A DNA stretch of 64,000 nucleotides from Collybiopsis luxurians FD-317 M1 (Eukaryota; Basidiomycota; Agaricomycetes; Agaricales; Omphalotaceae): contig KN834804.1 in NCBI GenBank assembly GCA_000827265.1, forward strand, positions 159,434-223,433. Direction: 5' to 3'. This document shows positions 1 through 12,271 of this stretch, piece after piece. Under the pieces are notes generated by a model, which searched no databases, was not told the origin of the DNA, and worked only from the letters and a program-made list of their open reading frames with translations. The position numbers were made by a program, and so were the translations under genes. Position 1 is the first letter of the stretch. The number at the start of each line of letters is the position of its first letter.

Positions 1-779
1 ACTGGTAATTTCTTGAAACAGGAATGGCTCCTGACACTAGTATACCTAGTTTTCTTTTTAGGCATTGGCGATACCATAATGGCGAGGAATTGGAATCCCG
101 GTATATGTATTATGAACCCTAGTGCTCCGACAGCTGGGCTTACATAGCAGGAGTTGATACTCGGACCGGTGCTTTCCGAAGCCCATGGGAAAAGACTGTT
201 TTCACCATCCTCGTTCGATTGAGAGGAATCTGCCTTGTTTTAAACTCACGAATTGTGCTCAAATGCTTTAAAATGACACAAAGAACGTAATGTCCGAAAA
301 CTGAAATAAATCGAGCTTTTTTCATACTTCCCGGCTCTGATAAAGGGAAAAACTCACCGTTTGAACACTTGAAAAACTCCCCGATTATTTTCAAACTTGA
401 AATTGCTTATAAAAGGTTTATAAGACTGTCTATTAGCTCTGCTTTAGTATGCATAAAAGTTCGAGAATGAAGAGTCCTGAAACGCGCTTAAACGAAAGGA
501 TTTTTTGCGAAAGTATCAACTCTGGTACTTAGATAGTATTTGGAGCCTATAGCATGCCATTGACAATTTTCAGGTATACTGAGTAAGCTTTGTTACTCAT
601 AGATAAGCTAGGGATCCGCGCTGCATTGGCGATGCGATATTTCACTGTTGATCGGGCTGTACCAGCCAGAAGGTTGTATTAGTGCACTATGGGCAGCAGT
701 GACATGTATACTATCCTCCGCCTATTTTGGGATCAACTAATGCGACATTTTGTATCTACTCCAGGTAATCTTTTGCTCA
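1..779. other. No gene recognised
   Basis: I see no convincing coding exon here. Short open frames exist on the minus strand, but they lack family features and are not supported by splice structure. The right part is probably the decayed continuation of the retroelement relic that follows. Confidence 0.4.
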
Positions 780-1165
780 GCGCTGGCTTTGTCTCATGCC
801 TGGCACAAATGCACTCGCATACACGAAGCTAGTATCTCCTGCGCATTTTTATTGTCTACCTTGGTAATGAGTGAAGGTAGGTCGGCAATGTATGACTCAA
901 TGATTCCTCTTGCATGATCATTTTGAAAGACCCACTCTTTCGTGGAAGGTGTTGTGGAGTAGACAGTTGTATGATCAGGACGAGTAGGGGCAGTGGCAAT
1001 AGCAGGTATTAGTGTAGAACCGTCGACGTATGGTATAAGACCTTGCGTTTGTAGAGCGTTCCGAATTTTTCTTTCGATGGGCGCCAGCCAAGGCTTATAC
1101 CACTGTCAAATTTTTGGTCAGTAGGAACATCAGGAATGGACGGCGGGAGTGCACCGTTGCTAGCC
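780..1165 (-). mobile_element. Ty1/copia Gag-like relic (UBN2-type fragment)
   Basis: Read on the minus strand, the segment encodes pieces in the order expected for the N-terminus of a copia Gag polyprotein. These are a start-like MASNGALPPSIP, then KFDS, then WLAPIERKIRNALQTQGL, IPYVDG, and a stretch containing TPSTKEWVFQNDHARG. The pattern 'W...I..AL...GL..YVDG...P......W...D..A.G.I' is what I know from Gag/UBN2 domains in fungal retroelements. A one-base shift between KFD and WLAP and an in-frame stop after about 130 codons show it is dead. No reverse transcriptase, integrase or LTRs were seen nearby, so this is an isolated fragment. The family call is by eye only. Confidence 0.42.
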
Positions 1166-1594
1166 ATTGTACGTTCAGCATTTTAAACATAGTCGTTATT
1201 CAGGAGTATTAATTCGAGTGTAGTCTTAACAGCACCAGGAGTGCATAACCTGTCAAACTATGTAAATATGAATCTAAGTAGTTTGTCGGTACTTAGTTAG
1301 GCAGGCGTATAAATACGATAGCTTACCCTCAGAAGCACACAGAATAATGTGAATAACTGAGGGCTACAAATGCATATCAGTACATTAAATACTGTCCATA
1401 GGTAATATAGATCTTCTACCCGAGCACCCATGAACCTGAATGGAAGCAAATGAAAAACAGGGATAGCGAGGAAAAACAGAGAAACACTGACTGTGATCAC
1501 GGATACGCACAGCGAGTAGATAATATAGTATCCAGGCGGGGCTTGTATCCTCAACAACTTGGATATCTAATTCAATCACCACTCTCTACTCCAT
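1166..1594. other. Spacer 3' of the P450
   Basis: No gene seen. It separates the retroelement relic from the P450 stop codon. Confidence 0.4.
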
Positions 1595-3692
1595 TTAGCA
1601 GTCAGACAATCGCTTCAAGGTTTCCTCCACCTTCTTCGAGCGGGGAACAAACTGGTATCGGAAAGGTGGCGGGCGATTGAAAATTGATGGTGGTAAACTC
1701 CGGTCTCCCCTTCGCTTTACAGGTTTTCCGTCCTCCTCAAGCCTCGGCTCGATAGTGTAACAAGTGAGAATGGATGCGACCGCGATGAATAACGATGCGA
1801 GTGCAATAGGTCTGCCGGGCTAGAAATGAACATGAGCCTTGCCTTCTCTGTGCACCCGACAGTGAAGATTGTGCTTACGCAAATACGCCTCCCGAAGCCA
1901 AATGCGGCAGTAGAGTCCTTGACTCTGGGGTTCAGCTTTCCGTTAGCATCCAGGAAACGCGAAGGATCAAACTGAGATGGGTTGGGGAACTCTTCTTCAT
2001 CATGAAAAATTGACCTATTTAAGATCATTTGAGCGATATGAACTGCACCGCGAACACGTTAGGCTAACCAAACATTGGCGAAGACAATAGTGTCCTTAGG
2101 AATGAAGTATCCTTCATATACATCATCTTGGGTGACCAGACGAGGAACTTGCGTGTTGCAAAATTCGTCAAGTGCATAATCAAACTTGAGAATATACATA
2201 CCCAGAGGAGCTACAGGATTAAATCGTAGCGTTTCCCAAACGATTGCTGTGATATATGGCAATAACGGCTCGTCGCTAAAGCTTGGCAAATCTCCTGGTC
2301 CAAGAACTCTATCCAGTTCGGTTTGAGCTTTACTTTGAACGTCCGGATTCATGTACATGGCTGCGAAGAAGTGCTCCAAGACGACAGCTAGGGGCCATTA
2401 CCAATGGGAATGTGCACCAATGGACTGTCTCTCTGACATACCTGAACTATCGGAGCCACCTGTATATGAAAATTTAACACGTACAATCATTTGCAAAGGC
2501 AACGGTCGGCTCACCTCCGTAAGCTGATGCAGATGCAAGTTTGATATTCCGTTCTTGTTCCGCCATATCTCGAGTGAGATCCATTTGTTCTAAAGCAATC
2601 GAGACAAACGATGACGTTGCATTTCCCGATCGCTGAAAATAGAAAACAGTCATTAATTAGTCCAGAGATCATAAATACAAACTCCAGGGACTGACAATCC
2701 GTTCTTTTGCAACATCAAAAACAGTCTCTGTCATTATAACTCTCGAATTGTTCCACTCTTTTGCTTTGCATCGAAAATTAGCACCAGGGAACCATTCCGG
2801 TAAGTATTTTACTTGGGACATCAGATTGTAGCGAGCAAGAAAAACCAGTCAAGGAGGCGATTTACACACAAAAGGGGAACCCGTCCACATAAAATGCACC
2901 AGGAGTTGAGGCAATGAAAATTGAATCCGCGACCCGCATTGCATTGGTTACAAACGAATCGGTCTCTTCAGCATGAAACCCGTAAACAAGGTCCATCATT
3001 AACACAGCGGTCCATCTGTTAGAGAAAGAATTAGGGCTCGGTAAAATGAAGAGAAGATAGCTGCCTGCTCACGAATGTAGATCTTTTGTGATATCATTTG
3101 ACTTTGCAAGGACTCGAAGAAGATCGTGAGTTGAAAAAAGAAGTTTCGAGTGAAAGCGAGAAACATCGTTCGGTTGTAAGGCTTTGTTCATCAGCTTGCG
3201 TTGGATCTTCCATCCCTCGTCATACACTCTAAAAGTGAGATTATCTCTAAATCTAGACAAAATAAGGCCCTTCGACTAGGAAACCAACCATCTTTTGAGC
3301 TCACCCCATTAGCTCCCCGATCATCACAGTTTGGGGCCGACTAGAGTATATCGAGGAACGCCTTTCGAAAAGATCGCTAGCAACCTTTGTAGAATTCACA
3401 ATGAGAATGGATTTTCCGAAGCCACTGAAATGAATTATATCCGAGCCTATATGATGAGCTGGGCTGGAAAACGAGCCGACTTTTAGGTGAGAGGTAATAG
3501 CCTACTGTATTTTTGACACATCTCGGAGTATTCAAGCCATAGTTGACCTTTGTACGGTAGCTTGAATAGGTTCCCCACCAAAGGTAGCTTTTTGGGACCT
3601 GGAGGAAGCGGATGAGAGCTCTTGGTTCTGTGCAGATAAAGGGTAAAGAGCAGAGGAAAGACGAGAAGAGCTATGATCCCAAAGAGAGCCAT
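1595..3692 (-). CDS. Cytochrome P450 monooxygenase (membrane-anchored, multi-exon)
   Basis: Haem-thiolate monooxygenase of the ER membrane type; substrate unknown. The start is the ATG at 3692 (MALFGIIALLVF), which gives a hydrophobic N-terminal anchor followed by the proline hinge LPPGPKKLPLVGN. Downstream exons give RPQTVMIGEL, the C-helix region with DEGWKIQRKLMNKAL, then FYVDGFPF and LPEWFPGANF. The I-helix reads AYGGGSDSSA (Ser where Thr is usual). The K-helix ETLR lies in VWETLRFNP, followed by PSQFDPSRFL. The haem loop is FGFGRRIC, with an intron directly after its Cys, then PGRPIALASLF and a C-terminal exon ending at TAA 1595. An apparent in-frame stop after FANVWLA disappears if a 54-nt intron is removed: FANVW then continues into SIFHDEEEFP. 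All hallmark motifs are present, so I judge it intact. The exact CYP family cannot be assigned by eye. No terpene synthase is adjacent; the nearest lies more than 43 kb away. Confidence 0.85.
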
Positions 3693-5640
3693 TGTGTTGA
3701 CGCAAGAAGATTGCGAGTAGGTGTTGAGCATTTCGGCCCTCCCAATCTGATTGCATTATAACATTGGCATAGAGCTGGGAGTACAGGAGGAATGGAGATT
3801 GACAATGGTATCATCGAGTGTTGAGAATACATACCCGAGATCAATGAAGGTAACACAAGATATCGCTACCAAAAAGCACATCTGTATTACTCACAGATTT
3901 GTTTTCCGCCCTACCAAATCAAGAGGAATTTGGACCGAATATTCGTCTATTGATTGTCATTAACAGATGCGGTTCTGGTATAGCCTGGTTGTGTTGAACT
4001 GACAATAGGCATGGCTAGCTGCTTAAGCCGTGGCGGAGCCATTTGGTAAAAACTTTAAGCCAAAGCTTGCGCTATTTTGAAGCCGAGCCGTCGGAGCACT
4101 AAATGAAACCCCTCGGGCCGTTTTAGCGCTCACGTCCAAAAAAAGATTCCTAACGTTTTGTCGATTTTCACAAGTTTATTGGATTCCGATTGCTAAAAAA
4201 AATGGGGTTATATGTACGAAAGTACTATTTGTACTATCTGTTCATCTTTTCTTCGAAATTAGTTGAGTAGAATTAGTGCTAAACGATTTTTCCGACCACT
4301 TGTGGTGGATTGTTTCGTCATCACCTCATTTGCGCGCTTCGGGGATTTGAATTTTCTCCCCCTCTTACCTCGAGAGCGCTTATGCTGCCTTTTGGTGACG
4401 GATATCGGAAAAGTTTCCGGTTAGTGTCTTCAATGCCATCTTTCGAGCCAAATAGTACTGCATATCATAGCACTAAGCACACATCTTACTACACCTAGAG
4501 CACAGCCTACGTCGAAGGAAGATTTGCGATATGGGGGTTTGATTTGGAACGTAGATCATTTACTGTGCCAAGAGGGTAAAGCCGTAGACTTACTATATCA
4601 GAGTCTAGTCTATACTGAGTGCGTAGAGTTCGCTCATTGAAACAAGCTAAATATTGCAGAAATCAACCTTAGTAGAGCTTTCTTGGATTGTTATTAAATG
4701 TAATGAATACTGGCAAGTAGCTAAATTTGTATGAATTACAGAAATTATCAATTCGAAATGGCCTGTCTCGGATCAGACATACAATCATTGACAGGTAAAC
4801 TGGGCACTCCATTTCATTCCAAATCCCACCAGTTGTTCGGAAGCGAATTGTTACTTGCGCATTGACTCTTACTAGACCTTGACAAAGAATGTTCTTGCAT
4901 ATTGCTACAGCCTTCTGCATACAACCTATTCTCCTTCCTCATTACGAGTCCGGAATGAAATGGAGGAAACTTGTCCTTATGGTCGGATTTTCACGGGCGC
5001 TTATGCCGTATCAGTCCCGTTTTAGTAACCGAATCGTCCATAGATGATCAATAGCGCTTATTTCTCGATTCTTTGATTTCATCAAATTTTTTTTCCCATC
5101 TGTTTCAGTCTCTATTTTCGGACCTTTCCTTTGTTCTTGAATGCACAGGCACTTTACAGAACTAGGATTCCATGCAATATCCATCCTTCAGGACTTGTAC
5201 CTGCCACGCGCACAGCGCGATGGCCCACTTTCATACGTGCTTTCAAGTCGACATGCATTCATCTATCACTAATGACTCTATTGACTTGCGTGAGGATTGC
5301 ATAACGAACTTCAAGTTGCACCGCTGTCAGATGAAAATCGCGAAGGGCCTGCACTTCATCTCCTCAAATTTGTAGTTGTGGCTGAATAGATGACTCGAGG
5401 TACTTCAGCCAGTTTGGGTGCAGCACCAGTACGGGAGTGCATGGAGAATATTACCGCGCAGCAGAAGCTTGAAGCTAAGCAAGTCTGAAAGTAGTGAGGA
5501 TTAGTCAGTAGTGCACTGATTTCATTTCTTAATATCTGTTCCATTCCCATCTTTTGATCCCGCTCATACATTTATGCTTCTCGCACAGGTTGCACAAGTA
5601 TGGGAGAAGGGGATGTGTGTTCCGAATAGCAATGACGATC
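3693..5640. other. Intergenic region between P450 and protease A
   Basis: No gene supported. The left part serves as the P450 upstream region. From about 4830 to the protease promoter the sequence is recognisably the same as 25970-26500 upstream of protease C. A short palindrome-bearing repeat also found near 9.5 kb lies at 4541-4621. Confidence 0.5.
4541..4621. repeat. Dispersed repeat with inverted-repeat core (copy 1)
   Basis: It shares the order 'gatttggaacgt ... gatcatttact ... gtaaagc-gtagacttacta' with 9440-9548, although both regions are otherwise unrelated intergenic DNA. The core is a small imperfect palindrome (TAGACT ... AGTCTA). This may be the remnant of a miniature inverted-repeat element; no flanking target-site duplication was established. 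Confidence 0.4.
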
Positions 5641-5653
5641 TTTAAAAGCAAAG
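5641..5653 (+). promoter_or_regulatory. Core promoter of protease A (TTTAAAAGCAAAG)
   Basis: A TATA-like element 94 nt before the ATG. The same 12-13 nt string precedes the C, D and E paralogues, and TATAAAAGCAAAG precedes B. Spacing to the ATG is 93-109 nt. Confidence 0.6.
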
Positions 5654-5734
5654 CTCTGGAGCTCACTATACCTTAGAGCTCGGATTCTAGATATCTTCAG
5701 CTCTTCTGCTTTCCACCCATCTTTTGTGTGCAAG

Positions 5735-7459
5735 ATGTTCTCTGTCACCTCCCAGCTGATTTTTGTTACCCTAGCTTTGGGTGTCGCAACCAGTCCCGTC
5801 ATTGTTGTTGACCGTTCCCCAATTCTTTCTCTGCCCCTCAAGAGGGTCAACAACTTCACTAGTGGTCATGATATTCTTGCTCGTGACCTTGCTAGGGTCC
5901 AACTCTTCAGGGATCGTGCCAAGGCTCGTGCGACTGGTCAACCCGTCAAGAGGCAATCTTCAGAACCCGTCAGCAACCAAGTCGTATCTTATGTCGCTTC
6001 TGTTGGTGTCGGCGACAGCGATTCCCAGTGTGAGTCGTCTCCTTATTACCAGCAGTTTAACACTGATTATTTGCTGATCCTAACGAAGTCCAACTGGTTG
6101 TTGACACGGGCTCATCTAATACATGGGTGCGAGTTTGCAGCCCGTTTACTTTTTGTTATCACGTCTCAATATGAGAATTCATCAGGTGGGAGCCAATAAG
6201 CCCTACAATGCAACATCAACATCTACGAATACAGGAGATGCGGTTTTTGAATTCTATGGTTCCGGAGCATTCATTGGTATGTGTTCAATGTCATAGAGCT
6301 GATTCTTCCTCACCATCGGTTGCGTAGGAACCGAGTTTATTGACAGAATCACCCTTTCCTCCAGCCTCGTCATCAACAACCAAAGTATCGGCGTTGCATC
6401 TGATTCCGAGGGTTTCGAGGATGTAGATGGCATTTTAGGGTATGTAGGCCTTCCCGTTAGGATTTCTGCCAACCTGTTCCACTCACGCGCAACTTGCAGT
6501 ATTGGCCCTGTCGACTTGACAAAGGGTACCGTCGAAAACGTCGATACCGTCCCTACTGTGACAGACAATCTCTTCGCGCAGGGTACCATCGCTCAGAACC
6601 TCGTTGCAATCTCCTTCCAACCTGCAACTACTGAAGATGACAATAGTGGTCAACTCACCTTTGGTAAGTTCTGCGATTTTTTCGATGCATTGTTTCCTCA
6701 GTCAATACACGCAGGTGGGACGGATTCTTCAAAATTCACCGGGGAAATCACTTTTGTGTACGTTTCTTGTCTGCATATAGAGTAGTAGAATGATTCTCAC
6801 TTTGTGCAGGCCAAAAAACGGAGACTACTGGGGAGTCACGCAAACTGTCACCTACGGTTCGACGAGCATTCTTAGCAACACGAACGGCATTGTCGATACG
6901 GGCACAACTTTGATCTTGTTTGAGCAAACCGCGTTCGATGCATACGTGACAGCAACTGGAGTACGCTCAGATTTGTTTATGCGAACATTGTTTGCCTACT
7001 AACTTGATTTCAATCAGGCTGTCCTGGACGAGACTACTGGATTCTTAACAATCACCACATCCCAGTTCAACGCTCTTCAGAACCTGAACTTCAACATTGG
7101 CGGTGTAATACTCTAGTTTCTTCTGAGTCTATGCGTTGACTAAAACGATGGCCGCACAGACAACGTTCTCCTTGACTCCAAATGCCCAAATTTTCCCTCG
7201 ATCCTTGAACACTGCCATTGGTGGCAACGCCGACGATATCTATCTCATCGTTGGTAACCTTGGTGAGAGTTTTCAGAAAGACTTTTTCATAGGAAGGACC
7301 AATTACTGATTCAAATTTGTCGCAGGCCCTTCGGGAGAGGAGTCTTACAACTTTGTCAACGGCTATGCTTTCCTGGAGCGTTTCTATTCCGTTTTCGACA
7401 CAGCCAACAACCAAGTCGGAATCGCAACTACTCCATTCACGAACGCAACTACTAACTGA
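5735..7459 (+). CDS. Secreted aspartic protease A (polyporopepsin-like, family A1)
   Basis: Secreted pepsin-fold endopeptidase. ATG 5735 starts MFSVTSQLIFVTLALGVATS, a signal peptide. A propeptide (RSPILSLPLKRVNNFTSGHD) follows, ending at the dibasic site VKR|Q. Exon 1 ends at 6029. The first catalytic Asp lies in DTGSSNTW (the exon-2 join gives FQLVVDTGSS), the flap Tyr in FYGSG, and the second catalytic Asp in GIVDTGTTLI. The C-terminus FLERFYSVFDTANNQVGIATT is typical of polyporopepsin. The mature part has almost no cysteine, unlike animal pepsins and as in polyporopepsin. There are about ten short exons with introns near 50-60 nt, all joins leave the frame open, and the stop is TGA 7457-7459. 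It is closest to gene C, with which it shares flanks. The flap context EFYGSG differs from VSYGSG in B and C. Confidence 0.85.
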
Positions 7460-8647
7460 GGGATCCAAAGTGAAAATAATGGAGTATAGGACGTAGGGCT
7501 TCATTCACAAGTACGGGTATACCTGTATAACTTCATAAATGATTTCGAATGCAAAGTCTTCAAACAGCGACCTCTTTACACCGCTATCCAGAACTGAACG
7601 AATTGATGAATAGGTGCGATGACAATGATTTTGTTGGTACACTCATCCAGGCATTAGGGGGAAAAGTTGATTTGCAGGAAGCTAGGTCGACGACATAGCA
7701 TCTAGTATACATGCTTTGCTGACATATTAAAGCACTTGGCTGAGTTACGAAGAAGGGTTAATGTCATAAGTTGGTGGATATGGATAATCATGAAGGACGC
7801 GTCTTCAAGTATACTCTAAGATATGGGGACTAGGGCTATACTTAACGTCGATGAATCAGACTGTAAGTCCTTCTCGTTCTCCCACGCCACTTTCGCGTTG
7901 CAAAGGTCATATCGCACTAATACCCATTGACTAATTACTAACTGTATTACGGTCTTACAGATGCTATGAGCCCGACTCTTCTTCTACAAACTTAGTGTCC
8001 GACAAGATAGAAAGTAGAAAAAAAAATTAAATCACTACTCACTATACTTAAGTATCGAAAGAAAATCCGATCGAGGGTAACAATTCAGATTCAGGAAAAG
8101 TATCAGCTTGACCAAGACATAAACCAAAAACGCGTATCCAAACCCAAACCCATTCAAATCCAAATCCAGCACCGGTTCCCTCAACCCCCCGACTCGGCCG
8201 GTTTCATCAAAGGTACATTTTCCGAAAAGTCTCAACGTCCCGAGTCCGGCTAGGTCGTATACGGTGTTCTTGTTTCGGTTTCTGTTTTGGATGTGTTCGA
8301 GATGTTTGGATAGGGATAGTTGAGGAGATTCGGATTCGGATTCGGTGAAGGGTAACTGGGTAAGGGTGTCACCCCGGCTACGGTTATACTACCTCCTCCT
8401 TCAGCAGTCGAAGAGTGATTAGCGTTGCGATTGTTGATGTTGGCCCATCCGAAAATGAATTCAGAGTCCTTGGCACTTGCATTCCAGGGGCCAGAAGATG
8501 GAAGAGCGAGGAATATTTGGCATTTAGTTGAGATTTAGGAATTTATTAGGAACGGAGGTGAAGGTGGAGATGAGATGAACGAGTGAACAGGCAGAAATTA
8601 GCAATCAGCTTATAGTCATAGACTGCCACAAGGGATATAGATGTAAT
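7460..8647. other. Intergenic region, protease A to tRNA-Phe
   Basis: The first 540 bp are the downstream half of the segmental duplication shared with protease C. The rest contains no recognisable gene; a pyrimidine-rich stretch near 8140-8260 is not coding as far as I can see. Confidence 0.5.
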
Positions 8648-8737
8648 GGGGGTATAGCTCAGCTGGGAGAGCAGCAGACTGAAGTTAAATGTAGATTTTG
8701 GTTCTGAAGGTCCCGCGTTCGATCCGCGGTACCCCCA
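8648..8737 (+). tRNA. tRNA-Phe (GAA), with intron
   Basis: The acceptor arms GGGGGTA and TACCCCC pair perfectly, with discriminator A at 8737. The D-arm is GCTC-AGCTGGGA-GAGC. The anticodon loop CTGAAG gives anticodon GAA. An intron of about 17-18 nt (AT-rich, TTAAATGTAGATTTTGG) sits at the canonical position after base 37. The variable loop is AGGTC and the T-arm is CCGCG-TTCGATC-CGCGG. The outermost anticodon-stem pair is a G-A mismatch. A T-rich tract follows downstream, suitable for Pol III termination. Confidence 0.9.
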
Positions 8738-9439
8738 ATTTGAATAAAAGTTTCTTATAATTTTATTTCATTTTTTGTTTTTGTTTTTTTTTTTTTTTGG
8801 CTTTTGACCTACTTACTTGTATACTTAGGCGTTGATGATACATTGAATTCTCCCGAGAACGAACTTGGAAGGAAGGTGGCGGCGAATGTAGCCCCATCAC
8901 TGTGTGACCAAAGGTAGGTAAGTAGGTATTACCTTGAAGGCCAAGACCATCTCTGGATCATTCGATCCCTACGGGCGTGCACCGTGACTGTGCGGCGCCA
9001 TCGCCCTTTGCCATACCAAGCATAAGTCACTCAAGTATCATTATATGTATGTGTTGGAGACGGTCACGGTTGAGTTGCGCGCATCACCATGATCATTCTA
9101 GTTCATCGCTAGTACTACTTGATCGCTACTACTCATTAACATTAGCTATGAGATCGATCGGTGGCTTCGATTGAACAGAACAGAACAGAACAGAATGATT
9201 TGAACGAGGAAGTAAGTCTTGGTCACGGTGAAGCTGTAAGTGTTGACGCTGATCACCGTTTTCTGCGGGTGCGCAATCTTAAGTGATGCTAAGCGAAGCA
9301 TAGCCTTAGTCGAAGGTCTTCTATGTTGGGAACAGGATGGTCGTGTGCATTATAAGTTTATGATGATATCAACTTGAGAGTCAAGTAGTGTACGTATACA
9401 GCTTATACTTCGCACTTGGAACGCCTTAGTGGTGATTTT

Positions 9440-9548
9440 GGGTTTTGATTTGGAACGTGCACTGAACAAAGTGATCATTTACTTCTTTCTATAGCGAGAG
9501 AGTAAAGCTGTAGACTTACTATACTATATCAGAGTATAGTCTGTACCA
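9440..9548. repeat. Dispersed repeat with inverted-repeat core (copy 2)
   Basis: Second copy of the element at 4541-4621. The core palindrome is clearer here: ACTATACT, a 7-nt spacer (atatcag), then AGTATAGT. Partial echoes lie near 9800-9870 and 10293-10330. Confidence 0.45.
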
Positions 9549-9574
9549 CTTTGGTTGGTTGACTTTTTTGGTAG

Positions 9575-11095
9575 TCAAGGAAGCGAGAGACAGATCAAGG
9601 TGATGGACATCACCGTGATATCACATAATTGAGGCTGCTGGAGTACTAACTATCCGAAATCACCTGTGGTGTCGGTGTTCACTGCTCGATCCCCCGCCAT
9701 GTCGTTATTCCTTCTGTTGTCGAACTTTGCCATACTCCACATAGGCATAGGTCTTTAACGTTGGGAACAATATTCCGTACGTTGAGGCAGGATTGGTGAT
9801 TTTGGGTTTTGGACTTGGCCCGGGAACATGAGGAACAGAATGATGATGTTTCACTTCTATAGCGAGAGATTTGGTGGTTGAATTTTTTGGGTGGTCAAGC
9901 GGGCGAGAGATGGATCAAGGTCACGGTGATGGGTGTTGATCGTTGAGGTTGGAGTACTAGCCTTTGGAAATCACCGGTGGTTGTGTTTACTGTTCCTTCT
10001 GTTCCCTGACTCGCAGTGATTGGAGAAAACGAGGCTCTGTTTATCGTCAATACGCATAATGCGGTGGGCTGCTTTTGGATGAGTGGAGGATAATTAACGG
10101 GTAGCATGTGTAGGGTATTATTATATGCGGTCGGCGCTCATCAGGAAACAGGATTCAGGACTTTTGATTCGGGCGACATCCTATTGCTGTAAGTACTTGC
10201 ATGGTCATTTCCACACCATTTTTCGACACTCCTTCGAAGCTTGACTCATGCATCATGGCATAGAAGGGAGCGACGGGAGGTTACGTTCTGCCAGTATATC
10301 TATGTATTAGAGTATGGTCTGTACTACTTAGTGGTCAAGGAAGCAGTCCGAAATCACCTGTTGTGTCGGTGTTCACTGCTCGATCCACTCCTTCTCTTCC
10401 CGTGACTGTAGAAAACGAGGCTCGACCTAACGTCAGTGGGTGGCTAGGGTAAGTGAAGGATAGCTAACGGGTAGCGTATGTATATATGTATACGGTCGGC
10501 GCTCATCAGGATTCAAGACATTTTGATTCGAGCGAATTTGACTCGACATCCTACATACGTGCCATGTTATTTCCACACTATTTTCGACATCTCGTTCGAC
10601 GCTTGGCTCATGCATCATATACATCATATGTAGGAGGAAGGTAAAGAGCGACGGGAGGTTACGTTTTCTGTATTTATGTTTCGAATTCTGGTTTGTATTG
10701 CGGTAAGTACTTGGTGGTCAAGGAGGCAAGAGACAGATCAAGTTGATGGACACCAATTGAGGAAATCACCTGTTATGTCGGTGTTCACCGCTCGATGTTC
10801 CTATTCCTTTCCCTCCCGGAGACACAGTCTCGATGATTTATCGTCAGTGTACTTATTCTGTGGGCTACAGCATTGCGGGGGTCAGTGGAGGTGTATACTA
10901 GGGAATAGGAATAGTTAACAAGTATGTAGCATTTTCATTTACAGCGATTCCGACGTTCATCAAGACATTTCAATGATCTGTGAAAAAAACAAGCCACATC
11001 AGAACCTACATTGACTGTTTCCACGTCTCCTCCGATCCTTGGTTCATATATCATGAACACATAGGAAGAGAGGGAAGAGCGACGGGAAGCTAGGC
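9575..11095. repeat. Degenerate tandem array, period about 320-440 bp
   Basis: Landmarks recur in the same order. 'gtcaaggaagcgagagacagatcaagg' occurs near 9575, 9892, 10330 (shortened) and 10707. 'cctgt-gtgtcggtgttcac-gctcgat' occurs near 9661, 10358 and 10770. 'gaaaacgaggct' occurs near 10024 and 10412. 'cggtcggcgctcatcagg' occurs near 10128 and 10494. 'gagcgacgggaggttacg' occurs near 10268 and 10645, with a variant near 11075. Three to four copies are diverged by point changes and indels. No open frame runs through the units. Confidence 0.65.
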
Positions 11096-12271
11096 TACGT
11101 ATGTACTGCATCTGTCATTAACTCGGAATCGTTCCTGGTTGGGTTGAACGGGAGAATCGGCTGATATTTGTAGTATGTATATAATGTACATGGCGTGTAT
11201 ATAAGATTTCTTTGTGGACATTTCATATGCATTCTTCTGTATTCATTGAAGGGACGAATAAAGCATTGGGTTCTCGACGAATGTACGTGCGGGTACCTAT
11301 AAAAGTTACATTGTTATTCTGCCTCGAGTCTCGAGAAGTTTAGCCGAAGTATACCGTCGATCTCTGCGGCAATACAGAAGAAACTGTAACCACACTGGAG
11401 GCGACGTTGCTTGTAGCCGTGATGATGGGGATACAAGAGAGTTGAGAGTTGATACAATCTTTGAGCGGAAATTTCTTGTCTTGTAGATGCCTTAACAATT
11501 TACTGAGCTAAGAATCTGCTGTTCACCTCATAACGAGCGGGATGTGCAACTTTGACGACCCTGACGACTTATGATTCCCGAGGGCCCGAAAGAGAGTTCC
11601 CTGACCGCGCCATACGACGACGCGTCTCGCCATCAAGATGCGACACGACCAAGAATCATGTGATTTCCAGCCTGCTTTTCCACCTTCCACCATGTCCCCT
11701 TGGATTCCGAGTCCCCTCTGTCCCTCTGTCCCTAAAAAGGAGTATACGACGGCCGGACACTAGTGTCAAAGGTCCTGTCCTGTGCTCAGCCGTTGCAGGC
11801 TTTTCTATATTTCCAGCGCCAGCCGACATTTCTGATATCCGGGAGGCAGTGCTTGGAGTGACGGTCGAATGCAAAGAAAAAAGGATTTTGACGGTTTCAT
11901 GATTGAGGACTGCTTTGATCCGACCTCCCGTATTCCTCGCCATTTGGGCAGTTTGAATCAAATTTTGAATGGTGTTTCAAGCCAGGATACCCACATCCTT
12001 TAAACTTAAAGTAGATGGCCGTGCCGCTAAACGGGGGCGACGCAGCATTTCCTTGCTCCAGTCCTTTTACCTAGCCCAAACCCATACGCGGCGCCCAGGC
12101 CCTTATTCCGTGGGCCCTTTTTCCCGTTAGGCTCGAGCGAGTATTAAGTGCCCGGATTCCCCCCCACCGCTGGCGATTTCTTTCCCTTTTCCCCTGAGAC
12201 TGCTGGGCAGCCTCTGACGTTTCTGAATTTTCCCTTGATATTTTTCGTTCTCTCACACATTCGCAGGCACG

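Larger units (their letters stand above)
4830..8000. repeat. Segmental duplication unit, copy 1 (contains protease A)
   Basis: The upstream flank (from 'ccag-tgttcgg-agc-aattgttacttgcgc'), the whole protease gene and about 500 bp of downstream flank (up to 'cagatgctatgagcccgactcttcttctac') are matched in the same order at 25970-28970. Similarity extends through introns and non-coding flanks. This points to duplication of a unit of about 3.1 kb rather than selection on coding sequence alone. Confidence 0.75.
8738..12271. other. 3.5-kb gene-free region with repeats
   Basis: No protein gene is supported. It contains a GAACA pentanucleotide microsatellite (about 9173-9192), the second copy of the palindromic repeat (9440-9548) and the array of about 370-bp units annotated separately. 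The last 250 bp before 12272 is CT-rich and likely acts as promoter and leader of the next gene. Confidence 0.5.

Noticed and set aside
2040..2080. In-frame TAA in the P450 after FANVWLA, suggesting a pseudogene
   Set aside because: A 54-nt GT-AG intron (donor inside the Trp codon, acceptor aaatag) removes it and restores FANVW-SIFHDEEEFP, as expected for the family.
9173..9192. GAACA repeat as a possible CRISPR-like or regulatory array
   Set aside because: It is a simple pentanucleotide microsatellite with four units and no spacers. The organism is a fungus, where CRISPR arrays are not expected.
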